The notes beneath the pieces are model-generated. The model saw only the letters and a list, made by a program, of their open reading frames with translations, was not told the origin of the DNA and did no database searches. Source: Acidobacteriota bacterium (GTDB lineage Bacteria > Acidobacteriota > Blastocatellia > Pyrinomonadales > Pyrinomonadaceae). From it: a stretch of DNA of 64,000 bases. The translations under genes were made by a program, and so were the position numbers. Positions 16,801-25,952 of this stretch are shown here, piece after piece (positions within the stretch are counted from its first letter, which is position 1; each line of letters begins with the position of its first letter). The stretch spans positions 372,001-436,000 of the forward strand of contig JAIVJV010000009.1 of the NCBI GenBank assembly GCA_020199835.1, in the 5' to 3' direction.

Positions 16801-16940
16801 TTACCTGAACCAGGAAACCATCGAGTAGCGTTCACCGTGTGTGACTGGCGTCACTTCATGAGTCGTTTCAGCGCGAAAGGCGATGAGCGTTCCGCGTTCG
16901 CCAACAAAGTGAAACTTCGGCTCGCTTGAACCAGGACGAA
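16801..16940 (-). pseudogene. C-terminal remnant of a 2OG-Fe(II) oxygenase
   Basis: In one reverse frame the sequence reads RGTLIAFRAETTHEVTPVTH followed by GERYSMVSWFR and a TAA. This matches the end of 2OG-Fe(II) oxygenases of the prolyl-4-hydroxylase type: a distal iron-binding His in TTHEV, and the 2-oxoglutarate-binding Arg in HGERY. Upstream in frame there is a TAA near 16938. The matching N-terminal half lies on the opposite strand immediately to the right (16942-17070), so the gene appears broken and partly inverted. Confidence 0.5.
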
Positions 16941-16941
16941 T

Positions 16942-17070
16942 TTACTTCAGCTCAAGCCCGCGGCGGAAAAGCATTTCCACGTTGCGGTGAGGGAATGCGA
17001 AGATCCGTAGTTTCTGCGTTATCGCGAAGGCGATTTCTTCGTGGCCCACCTAGGCGACAGGATCAAGAAA
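16942..17070 (+). pseudogene. N-terminal/core remnant of the same 2OG-Fe(II) oxygenase, inverted relative to its C-terminus
   Basis: Forward frame gives LLQLKPAAEKHFHVAVRECE, then DP, a TAG at 17008-17010, then FLRYREGDFFVAHLGD. The family has CEDP-Q-FLRYxEGDFFVAHxD, where H and D are iron ligands, so the TAG replaces the Gln codon (CAG to TAG) and the stretch after HLGD is unrelated. The two halves are head-to-head around 16941. Family recognition is from memory of conserved residues. Confidence 0.45.
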
Positions 17071-17108
17071 CTTTTTGACAACGAGCAGATCGGGCCAGGG
17101 ATCCGGCA

Positions 17109-17402
17109 TCAATCACTCGCCGAACTGATCGCCGGAGTGGAAAAACGTTCCGCAGCACGCGCACGGGCTTTCGCCACTTCGATCTCACGATCACGAGGCG
17201 GCGCGTTACTAACGAGCGAGTCGAGTAGTTCCTGTGCAACCTCGGTCACTTTTTCAACCGCGCGATTAAACGCGGCCTCATTCGCTTTCGACGGCCGAGT
17301 GAAACCGCTCAGCTTACGCACAAACTGAATCGCAGAAGCGCGAATCTCTTCCTCAGTAGCCGGGGGTTTGAAGTTGTGAAGCGTTTTGATATTTCGACAC
17401 AT
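17109..17402 (-). CDS. DUF2277-domain protein
   Basis: 97 residues. The conserved DUF2277 beginning MCRNIKTLHNFKPPATEEEI is complete, followed by the helical segment AIQFVRKLSGFTRPSKANEA and VTEVAQELLDSLVSNAPPRD. Small cytoplasmic protein; function unknown, found mainly in actinobacteria, acidobacteria and related soil bacteria. It lies 12 bases downstream of the MgtC-family gene on the same strand. Confidence 0.9.
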   Translation of the reverse strand: MCRNIKTLHNFKPPATEEEIRASAIQFVRKLSGFTRPSKANEAAFNRAVEKVTEVAQELLDSLVSNAPPRDREIEVAKARARAAERFSTPAISSASD

Positions 17403-17414
17403 AATACAAGTCTC

Positions 17415-17894
17415 TTATTCTTCTTTTGCCTTCCGTTTCGCCTCGCGGTCCTCGAGTACGCCAGCTAGCGCAAGCACACCCACTGTTATCACAGAGGCGA
17501 TTAAAGCAATGCCGAGCGTGCCGACGCCACAGGCGACACCGATCGCCGCCGTCAACCAGAGTCCGGCAGCCGTCGTTAACCCCTGAATATCGCGCTCTTC
17601 GTTCAGCTTCAGGATCGATCCCGCGCCGATGAAGCCGATGCCGGTAACGATTCCCTGAATCACGCGCGACTGCGCGTCGTATTGCATGCCCATACCCGCA
17701 CACGCCAAAACCACGATGGCAGTCCCGAGAGAAACCAGCATGTGCGTACGCACGCCGGCCGGCTTGCCCGCCTTTTCACGTTGCATGCCGACGAGAAAAC
17801 CGAAGAGCACAGCCGCGACCATCCGAAGCAGGATCTGCGCCGCCTGGCGAGTCGATTCCATGCCCAAAGTTAATTCCTGCCAAAGCAGTTCCAT
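17415..17894 (-). CDS. MgtC/SapB-family membrane protein
   Basis: 159 residues. Hydrophobic segments lie at about residues 20-38, 50-67, 80-96 (GIVTGIGFIGAGSILK) and 105-140. The MgtC signature motifs are clear: GFLVGMQREKAGKPAGVRTH with the R-T-H end, then LVSLGTAI, GIGFIGAGSI and GLTTAAGLWLTAAIGVACG. The C-terminal regulatory (ACT-like) domain of MgtC is missing, so it is the short SapB/YhiD type. Role in Mg2+ or acid adaptation is known only for the longer members. Confidence 0.9.
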   Translation of the reverse strand: MELLWQELTLGMESTRQAAQILLRMVAAVLFGFLVGMQREKAGKPAGVRTHMLVSLGTAIVVLACAGMGMQYDAQSRVIQGIVTGIGFIGAGSILKLNEERDIQGLTTAAGLWLTAAIGVACGVGTLGIALIASVITVGVLALAGVLEDREAKRKAKEE

Positions 17895-17981
17895 TCACAC
17901 GTCTCCATCACAAAAACTCGCCAGCGGAAAAAGGGGCGTCCGTGTAGTCTGCGTCAGCCGCACTTAAAAGACAAACCGTGA

Positions 17982-19151
17982 TCAGAGTTGCTTTAACAAC
18001 GCAGCAGTCTCTTCACACATGCGCAACGCGTCGTATTTCTCACGAATGCGATCGCGATTCTCGGCGCCAACGCGCGCGCGGAGCACAGGGTCTTTCGCCA
18101 GTTTGATCAGCACTTCCGACAACGCCTCCGCATCCTCAACACGCGTCAAAAACTGCGTTCCCGCCACGCCAACCACCTCGCGAATTCCTTCGATGTTGGT
18201 TCCCACGACCGGCAAACCGGCGGCCATACTTTCCAACACAGCATTCGGACATCCTTCCGAACGCGAACTAAAAACACTGACGTCTACTGCGTTCAGCAAC
18301 CCCGGCACGTCTGAAACCGCGCCCACGAAACGGACACTCTCGTGAATCTTCAACTCACTAGCGAGCGCCGCGAGAGATTCATAAGCACCATCGCGCCGCC
18401 CAGCCAAAACCAAAACCGCCGATCCTTTGTCTACCTGGGTGTCTACCCTGGTGTTTCCCCCTCCGTCGCCGTGGCCGTTTGCTTCAAATCACGCACCACG
18501 TTGCGCCACGCACGCAACAACGTGCGTGATCCTTATGCGCGTGCAGGTTCGCAACCATACACGCCACAAAACAACGATCATCAACCGCCAGCCGCTCGCG
18601 CCAGGTAACTCTGTCGAACTGCGGCGTGACAGTCTCCACACCGTTCCTGATGATCGTCACTTTCCTCGCAGCAACGCCTAGCTTCTCAACTAAAAATCGC
18701 GCGCCTGCGTCGCAATTGGAAACAAATCGTGGCATTTGTTGCGCCGCCCAACGCACCGACGGCGAAGTAAACGGCACAATCCCTTCATCACGCTGATTCC
18801 AAACGCACGCACGCGCACCCGTCCACCGCCAAACCAATCCGCAAACCACGTTTGGTCCGAACGTGTACGGCAGAAGAATATCCGGCTTCGCACGACGTAA
18901 AGCCCGCGCAACTCTCAGCAACGCTCTCAGCCTGCTAAACCGGCTTCGGTAAACGGATAAGGAATCACTCGCGAACGCAACCCGTGCTGCTCACAGAGCT
19001 CCGCCACCGGACCGGACTTATTGAAACCCCAAACTTCAACAATCGCCTGTTCGTGTTCCGAGAGGTAACGAGCGAGGATCAGCGCCTGACGCTCAGCGCC
19101 ACCGAGTTCAAGATTTCCCAGCACAAAGACGATCCGGCGGCCCTTCAGCAT
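17982..19151 (-). pseudogene. GT4-type glycosyltransferase with three frame breaks
   Basis: A single GT-B glycosyltransferase is spread over three frames. 19151-18927 gives the N-terminal nucleotide-fold (MLKGRRIVFVLGNLELGGAE, then RQALILARYLSEHE). A shift near 18925-18935 leads into 18921-18523 (RVARALRRAKPDILLPYTFG, then KVTIIRNGVETV and VANLHAHKDHA). A second shift near 18523 gives TLLRAWRNVVRDLKQTATA, which meets a stop near 18445, and a third leads into 18430-17982 (VLVLAGRRDGAYESLAALAS, with the E-x7-E motif region SRSEGCPNAVLESMAAGLPV). All conserved GT4 parts are present. Three breaks in 1.2 kb point to a decayed gene rather than a single error. Confidence 0.75.
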
Positions 19152-19221
19152 TCCAGCACCCTGGTTTCAAGCGAGTGATTTTGCGTAATCTGCGGACGGG
19201 GATGATATTATTAACCCGCCA

Positions 19222-20631
19222 ATGTCTCAATATTCCCCTGAACAAGCCGCGAAAACCAGAATTGAAACCGACTCGATGGGCGCGATCGAAGTCGCCGCCG
19301 ACCGTTACTGGGGCGCACAGACCGAGCGTTCACTCCATCACTTCAACATCGGTTACGACCGCATGCCGCGGGAAATGATTCGCGCGCTCGGCATCCTGAA
19401 AAAAGCCGCTGCGCAAGTCAACCAAGAACTCGGCAAACTCTCGCCCGATAAAGCGAAGCTGATCGTTCAAGCCTGCGACGAAGTGATCGAAGGCAAACTC
19501 GACAGCCACTTTCCTTTGCGCGTTTGGCAAACCGGCAGCGGCACCCAAACCAACATGAACGCCAACGAGGTTATCTCGAACCGCGCGATCGAACTCTGCG
19601 GCGGCGTCATGGGCAGCAAAACACCCATTCATCCCAACGACGACGTCAACATGTCGCAGTCGTCAAACGATACTTTCCCGACTGCGATGTACATCGCCGC
19701 CGCGGAGCAGTTGAACAAACTCATTCCGCGCGTCGAGGAATTGCACGACGCCATCGCCGCCAAGGCGAACCAGTTTGCCGGCGTCGTCAAAATCGGACGT
19801 ACACATTTGCAGGACGCCACGCCGCTGACAGTCGATCAGGAAATGGGCGGTTGGGCCAGTCTGGTCAAACGCGACGTCGAACGACTCAGATCCGCGATGC
19901 CGGGTTTACTCGAACTCGCAATCGGCGGCACGGCGGTCGGCACCGGATTGAACTCGCACCCCGAGTTTGGTGAACGCGCCTCCAGGAAGATCGCCGATTT
20001 GACGGGACTACCGTTCGTTTCACATCCAAACAAGTTCGCCGCACTCTCGGCTCACGACGAGCTCGTGGTCGCCAGCGGCACGCTCAAAACTCTCGCCGCT
20101 TCGTTGATGAAGATCGCAAACGACGTTCGCTGGCTCGGTTCAGGTCCACGCTGTGGTCTCGGCGAACTGATACTTCCGGAAAACGAACCCGGTTCGTCGA
20201 TCATGCCCGGCAAAGTCAACCCAACGCAGAGCGAAGCGTTAACGATGGTCGCGGTGCAGGTTTTCGGAAACGATCTCGCTACCAGCTTCGGCGGCTCGCA
20301 GGGCGCGTTCGAGTTGAACGTTTACAAGCCCGTGATGATTCACAACTTTCTGCACTCAGTGCGGTTGATGCACGACGCCATTCACAGTTTCGTCGAGTTT
20401 TGCATCGAGGGTCTCGAACTCAATCGCGCCCAGATTGAGGCTCACTTACAAGCATCGCTGATGCTGGTTACTGCGTTGAACCCCCACATCGGTTACGACA
20501 AAGCCGCCCAGGTAGCGAAAAATGCTCACAAGAAGAACATAAGTCTGCGAGCGTCTGCCGTAGAGCTCGGATATTTGACGGGTGAGGAGTTTGACCGGCT
20601 GGTGAAGCCCGAAGAGATGACGCACCCGTGA
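19222..20631 (+). CDS. fumC: class II fumarate hydratase
   Basis: 469 residues, full length for class II fumarases. It converts fumarate and water to L-malate in the TCA cycle in the cytoplasm as a homotetramer. The superfamily signature [15 protein letters not shown] lies at about residue 324; the loop serine in it is the catalytic base. Also visible are the active-site segments [12 protein letters not shown] (about residues 102-113), [13 protein letters not shown] (about 143-155) and the His-containing [13 protein letters not shown] (about 192-204). The start ATG is supported by the normal family beginning ([20 protein letters not shown]). Single gene with its own promoter region in 19152-19221. 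Confidence 0.97.
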   Translation: MSQYSPEQAAKTRIETDSMGAIEVAADRYWGAQTERSLHHFNIGYDRMPREMIRALGILKKAAAQVNQELGKLSPDKAKLIVQACDEVIEGKLDSHFPLRVWQTGSGTQTNMNANEVISNRAIELCGGVMGSKTPIHPNDDVNMSQSSNDTFPTAMYIAAAEQLNKLIPRVEELHDAIAAKANQFAGVVKIGRTHLQDATPLTVDQEMGGWASLVKRDVERLRSAMPGLLELAIGGTAVGTGLNSHPEFGERASRKIADLTGLPFVSHPNKFAALSAHDELVVASGTLKTLAASLMKIANDVRWLGSGPRCGLGELILPENEPGSSIMPGKVNPTQSEALTMVAVQVFGNDLATSFGGSQGAFELNVYKPVMIHNFLHSVRLMHDAIHSFVEFCIEGLELNRAQIEAHLQASLMLVTALNPHIGYDKAAQVAKNAHKKNISLRASAVELGYLTGEEFDRLVKPEEMTHP

Positions 20632-20661
20632 CGCAGCTTCGCAGACTCGTCGGTTTGAACA

Positions 20662-20892
20662 TTGCCAGATAGGAACGACAAAGTTAAAGAGAACGTCTGC
20701 GGCTCGTTTTACGTGGACTCCTCATGTATCGATTGTGACGTCTGTCGCGACACGGCGCCCGAAAACTTCACCCGCTGCGACGAAAACAACTACTCATTCG
20801 TCTACAAGCAACCGCAAAACGCCGAGGAACAGGCAATGTGTGAAGAAGCGATGAGCTGTTGTCCGGTGGAAGCTATCGGGAATGATGGATGA
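20662..20892 (+). CDS. short ferredoxin (4Fe-4S type)
   Basis: 76 residues with a TTG start at 20662; no ATG fits and the N-terminal region (KVKENVCGSFYVD) matches family members. Cysteines are arranged as C-x2-C-x2-C in CIDCDVCRDTAP (about residues 22-33), plus the later CCPVEAIG, which supplies the fourth ligand Cys-Pro. This is a single-cluster ferredoxin, an electron carrier of unknown partner. Its last 20 bases overlap the end of the convergent Rieske gene. Thirty bases after fumarase, so possibly co-transcribed with it. Confidence 0.8.
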   Translation: MPDRNDKVKENVCGSFYVDSSCIDCDVCRDTAPENFTRCDENNYSFVYKQPQNAEEQAMCEEAMSCCPVEAIGNDG

Positions 20893-21256
20893 CCTTCACT
20901 AAATCGTCTTCGACTACTACCTCGTAAGTCTTCAACTTTTCATTCACTGTCAGACATTGTCCGTTGCGCACGTCAAACTGCCAGCCGTGCCAGCCACACT
21001 CGACGATGTGTCCGCAGAACGCTCCTTCCGAGAGCGGCGCACCTTTGTGCGGACAAAAATTCTCGGTGGCATAGTATTCGCCATCTACGTTGTAAACAGC
21101 TAACTCGTCGCCGTCGGGAAGCGCTACTCTGATGAAGGCGCCGGGTCGCAAGTCGCCGGTTGCGCCGACAATCAACGTTTGCGTCGCGCTGCCAGGTGTC
21201 GGTGCGCCGTCTGTTTTAGTATTGAATGATTGCACGAATGGATGGTAACAAAACAC
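20873..21256 (-). CDS. Rieske 2Fe-2S ferredoxin-like protein
   Basis: 127-residue single-domain Rieske protein. The cluster-binding boxes are complete: CPHKGAPLSEG (C-x-H, about residues 67-77) and CGWHGWQFDV (C-x2-H, about 87-96). Such small Rieske proteins act as electron-transfer subunits for non-heme iron oxygenases or nitrite reductase-like enzymes; neither is in the window. It faces a 4Fe-4S ferredoxin gene and the two 3' ends overlap, so both might feed redox partners elsewhere. The start at 21256 overlaps the region upstream of the SIMPL gene; the next in-frame ATG is not apparent. Confidence 0.85.
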   Translation of the reverse strand: MFCYHPFVQSFNTKTDGAPTPGSATQTLIVGATGDLRPGAFIRVALPDGDELAVYNVDGEYYATENFCPHKGAPLSEGAFCGHIVECGWHGWQFDVRNGQCLTVNEKLKTYEVVVEDDLVKVIHHSR

Positions 21257-21342
21257 GCAAGATCTTGCTTCCGACTCGTTCTCTACGTCCGCGGTGGATT
21301 AATCTCTCCGAAGCCGTGAGAACAAAAACGGAAGGTGAGATT

Positions 21343-22086
21343 ATGAAACGTCTACTAACCATTACCCAAATCATGTCTGTCGTGCTTGCAGTCGCAACTG
21401 TCCTGCACGCACAGGAAACCAGAACAACAACCACCGATAATGCGAAACGCCAAACACGGATCACAGTCGGTGGCGATGCAATCGTTCAGGCGCAACCCGA
21501 CACAGCGATCATGACCGTCTCGGTTGTCACGCAAGGAAGGCGCGCCATCGATGCGCAACAGGAAAACGCAACCAAAACCGACGCCGTCGTGCGTGCACTC
21601 AAAGCTGCAGCCGGCGCAGGCGCGGAAGTAAAAACCAGCGGATACAGTCTGCAACCGATGCGCGTCTATCGCGAGAATCAACCGCCGACAATCACGGGTT
21701 ACGAAGCACGCAACAGCGTCACCGTCACCACCAGCGATCTGACAAAACTCGGCAACCTGATCGACACGGTCGCACAAGCCGGAGCCAACGACATCACCGG
21801 CATTTCGTTCACGTTGCGACAAGATCGCCCCGCTCGCGATCGAGCATTGCAGGACGCAACGCGCGAGGCGATGAACAAAGCGCAGGTGATGGCACAAGCA
21901 CTCGGTGGACGTGTTGTCGGCATTGCTGAAGTTCAGGAGGAAGGTTTTGTTCGACCACCGCAACCGGTCTACCAGGCCGAAGCGTTCATGGCGAAACGAG
22001 ACGCCGTCGCGACCCCAATCGAGATCGGCTCGCTCGACATCTCTTCGCGCGTGCTACTGGTTGCGATTGTCGAGATGAATCCTTAG
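21343..22086 (+). CDS. exported SIMPL-domain protein
   Basis: 247 residues from the ATG at 21343, with GGAAGGTGAG upstream and a signal peptide (MKRLLTITQIMSVVLAVATVLHAQ); an earlier in-frame ATG at 21226 would hide the signal. The SIMPL (DUF541) core is present from about residue 40: ITVGGDAIVQAQPDTAIMTV, SVVTQGRRAIDAQQENATK, the TGYEARNSVTVTTSDLTKLG segment and the end VLLVAIVEM. Bacterial SIMPL proteins are periplasmic, form ring-like oligomers and are implicated in oxidative or envelope stress; the mechanism is unknown. Confidence 0.9.
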   Translation: MKRLLTITQIMSVVLAVATVLHAQETRTTTTDNAKRQTRITVGGDAIVQAQPDTAIMTVSVVTQGRRAIDAQQENATKTDAVVRALKAAAGAGAEVKTSGYSLQPMRVYRENQPPTITGYEARNSVTVTTSDLTKLGNLIDTVAQAGANDITGISFTLRQDRPARDRALQDATREAMNKAQVMAQALGGRVVGIAEVQEEGFVRPPQPVYQAEAFMAKRDAVATPIEIGSLDISSRVLLVAIVEMNP

Positions 22087-22144
22087 TGAGTTTTAAAACC
22101 CCCTTGCCCCCAAAGCACTTATGTACTGGTTGAGGAGGGAAGCA

Positions 22145-23047
22145 ATGGCTAGATACGACAGAAATGATGATGATGAAAGGGATTATTACCAGCGTGAGGA
22201 ACGTTTCAGACGCGAAGCATTAGGAACCAACGAGGAACCATTCAGCCGCCGGCCCCGATTCGATTCAGAACGACGGTTTGATAACGACCGCAGCTACGAC
22301 AATGATCGCGGATTGGATTTCGGTCGCGGCCGCTTCGGCGAACGCGCCGATTACGAGCAGGACGAACCCCGTTACAGCAACACACGCGACCGATGGAGCG
22401 AAGGCGGAGATCGCTATCGCGACGAGGGCCGCCGCAGTTCGCTGTACGACATTCGCGGCGATCTCGGTTCTTCAACGCGAAGGCAGTGGGATCGTGGGCA
22501 ACCGGGTTCCGAGCGTTCTCGCCTGCGTTGCCGCGACATCATGACTAAGGATCTCGCTGTGGCGACTCGGGAAACGTCGCTGACGCAGGTCGCGTTGTTG
22601 ATGAAACAGGAAGATACGGGTGTGATTCCGGTCGTCGAGTATGACGTTGTCGGCGGCAACGGCAGGGCGAGGGAAGATCGCGACCGCGAGGATCGCAAGT
22701 ACGACGGTCGCACCTACTCGCGCGGCAAACTCATCGGTTTGATCACCGACCGCGACATCACGGTGCGCGCCGTGGCGGAGGGTAAAGACACCAACAACAC
22801 TCGCGCCGAAGACATCATGTCGGTCGATCCCCACACCGTGCGGCCAAACGATCGCATCGTGGATGTCATCCGCATGATGGGCGACAAGCAAGTGCGCCGC
22901 ATTCCGGTGGTAAATGAAAACAACTATCTCGTGGGAATGATCTCGATGGCGGACGTTGCCACCGAAACCCACGAAGATCGCGAACTGGCCGAAGCGCTCG
23001 AGGACGTCTCGAAAGGCACTTCGTTTTGGAATCGCGTGTTTGGTTGA
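22145..23047 (+). CDS. CBS-domain pair protein with Arg/Asp-rich N-terminus
   Basis: 300 residues from the ATG at 22145, preceded by GAGGAGGGA. Residues 1-125 are low complexity and rich in Arg, Asp, Tyr and Gly (for example RRFDNDRSYDNDRGLDFGRG), probably disordered. From about 126 a Bateman module follows: CBS1 (CRDIMTKDLAVATRETSLTQ, ending at GLITDRDITVRAVAEG) and CBS2 (EDIMSVDPHTVRPNDRIVDV, ending at VGMISMADVATE). CBS1 carries an extra charged loop of about 28 residues (NGRAREDRDREDRKYDGRTY). CBS pairs bind adenosine nucleotides; no effector domain is present. First gene of a stress cluster with Hsp20 and Lon. Confidence 0.85.
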   Translation: MARYDRNDDDERDYYQREERFRREALGTNEEPFSRRPRFDSERRFDNDRSYDNDRGLDFGRGRFGERADYEQDEPRYSNTRDRWSEGGDRYRDEGRRSSLYDIRGDLGSSTRRQWDRGQPGSERSRLRCRDIMTKDLAVATRETSLTQVALLMKQEDTGVIPVVEYDVVGGNGRAREDRDREDRKYDGRTYSRGKLIGLITDRDITVRAVAEGKDTNNTRAEDIMSVDPHTVRPNDRIVDVIRMMGDKQVRRIPVVNENNYLVGMISMADVATETHEDRELAEALEDVSKGTSFWNRVFG

Positions 23048-23060
23048 TTCGACTTAAAAC

Positions 23061-23102
23061 ATCCACAGATTGCACTGATTTACTTCTGTGTAATCTGTGG
23101 AT
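23061..23102. repeat. hairpin repeat (AATCTGTGGAT type)
   Basis: Arms 23061-23075 and 23088-23102 match in 14 of 15 positions around a 12-base loop. It lies between the CBS and Hsp20 genes. The core (CAGATT/TGTAATCTGTGG) resembles the hairpin at 39692-39739 and the fragment at 25938-25944, suggesting a dispersed palindromic element. May act as an mRNA stabiliser or attenuator; no T-tract follows. Confidence 0.6.
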
Positions 23103-23113
23103 ATTCTTTTGCC

Positions 23114-23479
23114 ATGCGAAATGACGATCGTGATTACTCGCTGCTCGGCCGCGAGCGGCGAGTGGTACCGTCGAGCCGCCTCTGGAATCCGGCGGCCGAC
23201 GTTTATCAGTGCACCGACGGCTGGGTCGTGAAAATCGATCTGGCCGGTATTTGTTCTGACGAGTTGGAAATCGAAATTCGCGATTCGGTGCTGCGCATTC
23301 GCGGCTGCCGGCGCGACACGCATTACCGTGATGGTTTTGTTTACCAACAGATGGAGATCACTTACAGCCGTTTTGAAAAATCGATCCAGTTTCCCGGTCC
23401 GATCGAAGGGGCTTCACTTAAACACGATTATCGCGATGGTTTCCTGGTTATCAACCTGCATCGTGGTGACGGCGCGTAA
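23114..23479 (+). CDS. Hsp20/alpha-crystallin small heat-shock protein
   Basis: 121 residues with a complete alpha-crystallin domain (about residues 24-117): WNPAADVYQCTDGWVVKIDL, the L-A-G-I motif, the DELEIEIRDSVLRIRG beta-strands and the closing DGFLVINLHRGD. The C-terminal I-x-I motif that drives oligomer assembly is not visible; the chain ends soon after the domain. ATP-independent chaperone, cytoplasmic. It is 5 bases upstream of the Lon protease gene, so refolding and degradation functions are produced together. Confidence 0.9.
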   Translation: MRNDDRDYSLLGRERRVVPSSRLWNPAADVYQCTDGWVVKIDLAGICSDELEIEIRDSVLRIRGCRRDTHYRDGFVYQQMEITYSRFEKSIQFPGPIEGASLKHDYRDGFLVINLHRGDGA

Positions 23480-23484
23480 ACGTT

Positions 23485-25932
23485 ATGGCTGAACCTGAAA
23501 CCGCTGGAAATCAACCCGAAAATCAACCGTTCGAGATCGCGGTGCTGGCACTGCAAAATCTCACCGTGTTTCCGGAAACAGTAGTGCCGCTCGGCGTTGG
23601 CCGGCCGCGCTCGATGGCTGCGGTGGAGGCCGCACTCGCCACGCCTGAGAAGTTGCTGGGCTGCATCACTGTGCGTCCCGACAGTGCTGACGACAGTGAT
23701 GCCAAGCCGACGGATCTTTACGAAGTCGGAACCCTGGTCATGATCAAGCGCATGGAACGGGTTGCCGACGGCATGCGCATCATCGTCCAGGGAACCGAAC
23801 GCATCCGCATAAAAGAGTGGAAACAGGAAGACCCGCACCTGCGCGCAGTAGCCGAGATACTTAAGGAACCCGCGATTGTCGATGCCGAACAAGTAGAAGC
23901 CGCCAAGCGCAACGTGCAGCAGATGATTCAGGACGCGTTGAATCTGTTGCCAAACGTTCCGCCTGAGGTGCGGCTCGCGGTGCTGAGCTCCGTGGACCCG
24001 GTGCGCCTTGCGTATTTCCTTGGTTCAGTACTCACACTCGGCGTCGAAGAAGAGCAGAAAATGCTCGAGGCCAACACTGCTGATGAGTTGTTGCGGGTGG
24101 CCCACGCGAATCTCGCGCGTGAGCTCGAGATCCTGCAACTGCGCTCGAAGATTGCTTCCGAAGCGCAGGTCGAGATGGACAAGGCTCAACGCGATTACGT
24201 GTTGCGCCAGCAGATGCGCGCGATTCAAAAAGAACTCGGCGAAGACGAGACGGGCGAAGCGGCCGAAGCGCAGTTGCTGCGCGAGCGTCTCGAGAAAGCA
24301 GATCTTCCCGATGACGTGCGCACCGAAGCGGAACGTGAGTTGAAACGGCTGGAACGTCTGCCGCAGGCGGCGCCTGACTATCACGTCATCCGCACCTATC
24401 TTGATTTCGTGCTCGAATTGCCGTGGCGCAAGTCGTCTGAAGACAAACTAGACATCGCGGAAGCGCGCCGCATCCTCGACGAAGATCACTACGGACTCGA
24501 AGACATCAAGGAACGTATTCTTGAGTTCCTGGCCGTGATCAAACTGCGGCCGGATACGAAGAGTCCGATCCTGTTGTTTGTTGGACCACCGGGCGTTGGC
24601 AAGACGTCGTTGGGACGGTCGATCGCGCGTTCGCTCGGCCGGCAGTTCGAACGGATGTCACTGGGCGGCGTGCGTGATGAAGCGGAGTTGCGCGGTCATC
24701 GACGCACGTACATCGGCGCCATGCCGGGAAGAATCGTCCAATCGATTCGTCGCTCCGGAGTGAACAATCCGGTGCTGATGCTCGACGAGATCGACAAACT
24801 CGGCAACGACTACCGCGGCGATCCGGCAGCGGCGCTGCTCGAAATCCTCGATCCGCAACAGAACAACACGTTCCGCGATCACTATCTCGACCTGCCGTTC
24901 GATCTGTCGAAGGTGTTCTTCATCGCGACGGCGAACCAGCTTGGACCGATTCCCGCGCCGTTGCGCGATCGCATGGAGATCATCCGTCTCGCTGGTTACA
25001 GCGATCGGGAAAAACTCGAGATCGCGAAACGTTATCTGGTACCGCGACAAACTACTGAAAATGGTTTGAACGCCGCGCAGTTCAAGATCAGCGATGCGGC
25101 GATCGAACTCCTGGCTACGCGTTACACGCGCGAAGCGGGCGTACGTCAGTTGGAACGAAACATCGGCAGCGTCGCGCGCAAAGTGGCGCTCAAGATCGCG
25201 CAGGCTGAAGCCGAAACTGTTGAAGTCGACGAGCAGAACATTCGCGAGTACCTCGGCCCGCCGCAGTTTTATCCGGAACAGGCGCGGAAGGAGTTGCCGG
25301 CGGGGGTTGCGACCGGCATGGCCTGGACCGAGATGGGCGGCGAAGTGCTGTTTATCGAAGCAACCTTGCTGCCGGGCGGACGTGGCTTGACGATCACGGG
25401 TCAACTCGGAGAAGTGATGCAAGAGTCGGCGCGTGCGGCGCAATCGTACTTGTGGTCGCACGCGGCTGAGTTCGGCATCACTCCCGAGATCTTTAACGGG
25501 TATGGAGTTCACCTGCACGTCCCGGCGGGAGCGATCCCCAAAGACGGGCCGAGCGCGGGTGTCACGATCATGTCGGCGCTCGCGTCGCTCTACACGGGCC
25601 GCCGCGTAAGGCCGGACACAGCGATGACGGGCGAGATCACGCTGTCAGGTTTGGTGTTTCCGATTGGTGGCGTGAAGGAGAAAGTGCTGGCAGCTCATCG
25701 CGCGGGAGTCCGGCGAGTGTTGCTGCCAACACGTAACGAAGCGGATATCGATGATATTCCGGACGACGTAAAAAAAGATCTGCAGATCGTTTTCGTGTCA
25801 ACGATCAGTGAAGTGATCGATGCTGCGCTCGAAGTTTTGGTGGCGAACCCACCGCCACCGCCAATCAAGTCTGATTCTCCAACTGGCAGTCGCCTTCCCG
25901 AACCCGAGCCAGTCGCAGTCAAAAGTAAATAG
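23485..25932 (+). CDS. lon: ATP-dependent Lon protease (endopeptidase La)
   Basis: 815 residues, full length for bacterial Lon, which forms an ATP-dependent hexamer degrading damaged and regulatory proteins in the cytoplasm. The N-terminal LON substrate domain spans about residues 17-210; the coiled linker about 215-320. Walker A GPPGVGKTSLG begins at residue 367 and Walker B VLMLDEIDKLG at about 429. The proteolytic domain has Ser690 (PKDGPSAGVTIM) and Lys733 (GGVKEKV) as the catalytic dyad. The C-terminus is a Pro-rich tail (ANPPPPPIKSDS). Co-transcribed with Hsp20. Its end faces the giant adhesin gene with a hairpin between. Confidence 0.97.
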   Translation: MAEPETAGNQPENQPFEIAVLALQNLTVFPETVVPLGVGRPRSMAAVEAALATPEKLLGCITVRPDSADDSDAKPTDLYEVGTLVMIKRMERVADGMRIIVQGTERIRIKEWKQEDPHLRAVAEILKEPAIVDAEQVEAAKRNVQQMIQDALNLLPNVPPEVRLAVLSSVDPVRLAYFLGSVLTLGVEEEQKMLEANTADELLRVAHANLARELEILQLRSKIASEAQVEMDKAQRDYVLRQQMRAIQKELGEDETGEAAEAQLLRERLEKADLPDDVRTEAERELKRLERLPQAAPDYHVIRTYLDFVLELPWRKSSEDKLDIAEARRILDEDHYGLEDIKERILEFLAVIKLRPDTKSPILLFVGPPGVGKTSLGRSIARSLGRQFERMSLGGVRDEAELRGHRRTYIGAMPGRIVQSIRRSGVNNPVLMLDEIDKLGNDYRGDPAAALLEILDPQQNNTFRDHYLDLPFDLSKVFFIATANQLGPIPAPLRDRMEIIRLAGYSDREKLEIAKRYLVPRQTTENGLNAAQFKISDAAIELLATRYTREAGVRQLERNIGSVARKVALKIAQAEAETVEVDEQNIREYLGPPQFYPEQARKELPAGVATGMAWTEMGGEVLFIEATLLPGGRGLTITGQLGEVMQESARAAQSYLWSHAAEFGITPEIFNGYGVHLHVPAGAIPKDGPSAGVTIMSALASLYTGRRVRPDTAMTGEITLSGLVFPIGGVKEKVLAAHRAGVRRVLLPTRNEADIDDIPDDVKKDLQIVFVSTISEVIDAALEVLVANPPPPPIKSDSPTGSRLPEPEPVAVKSK

Positions 25933-25952
25933 AAAACAGATTACACAAGCGA

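Noticed and set aside
24658..25518. 286-codon minus-strand open frame
   Set aside because: Lies wholly inside lon, which is intact and highly conserved.
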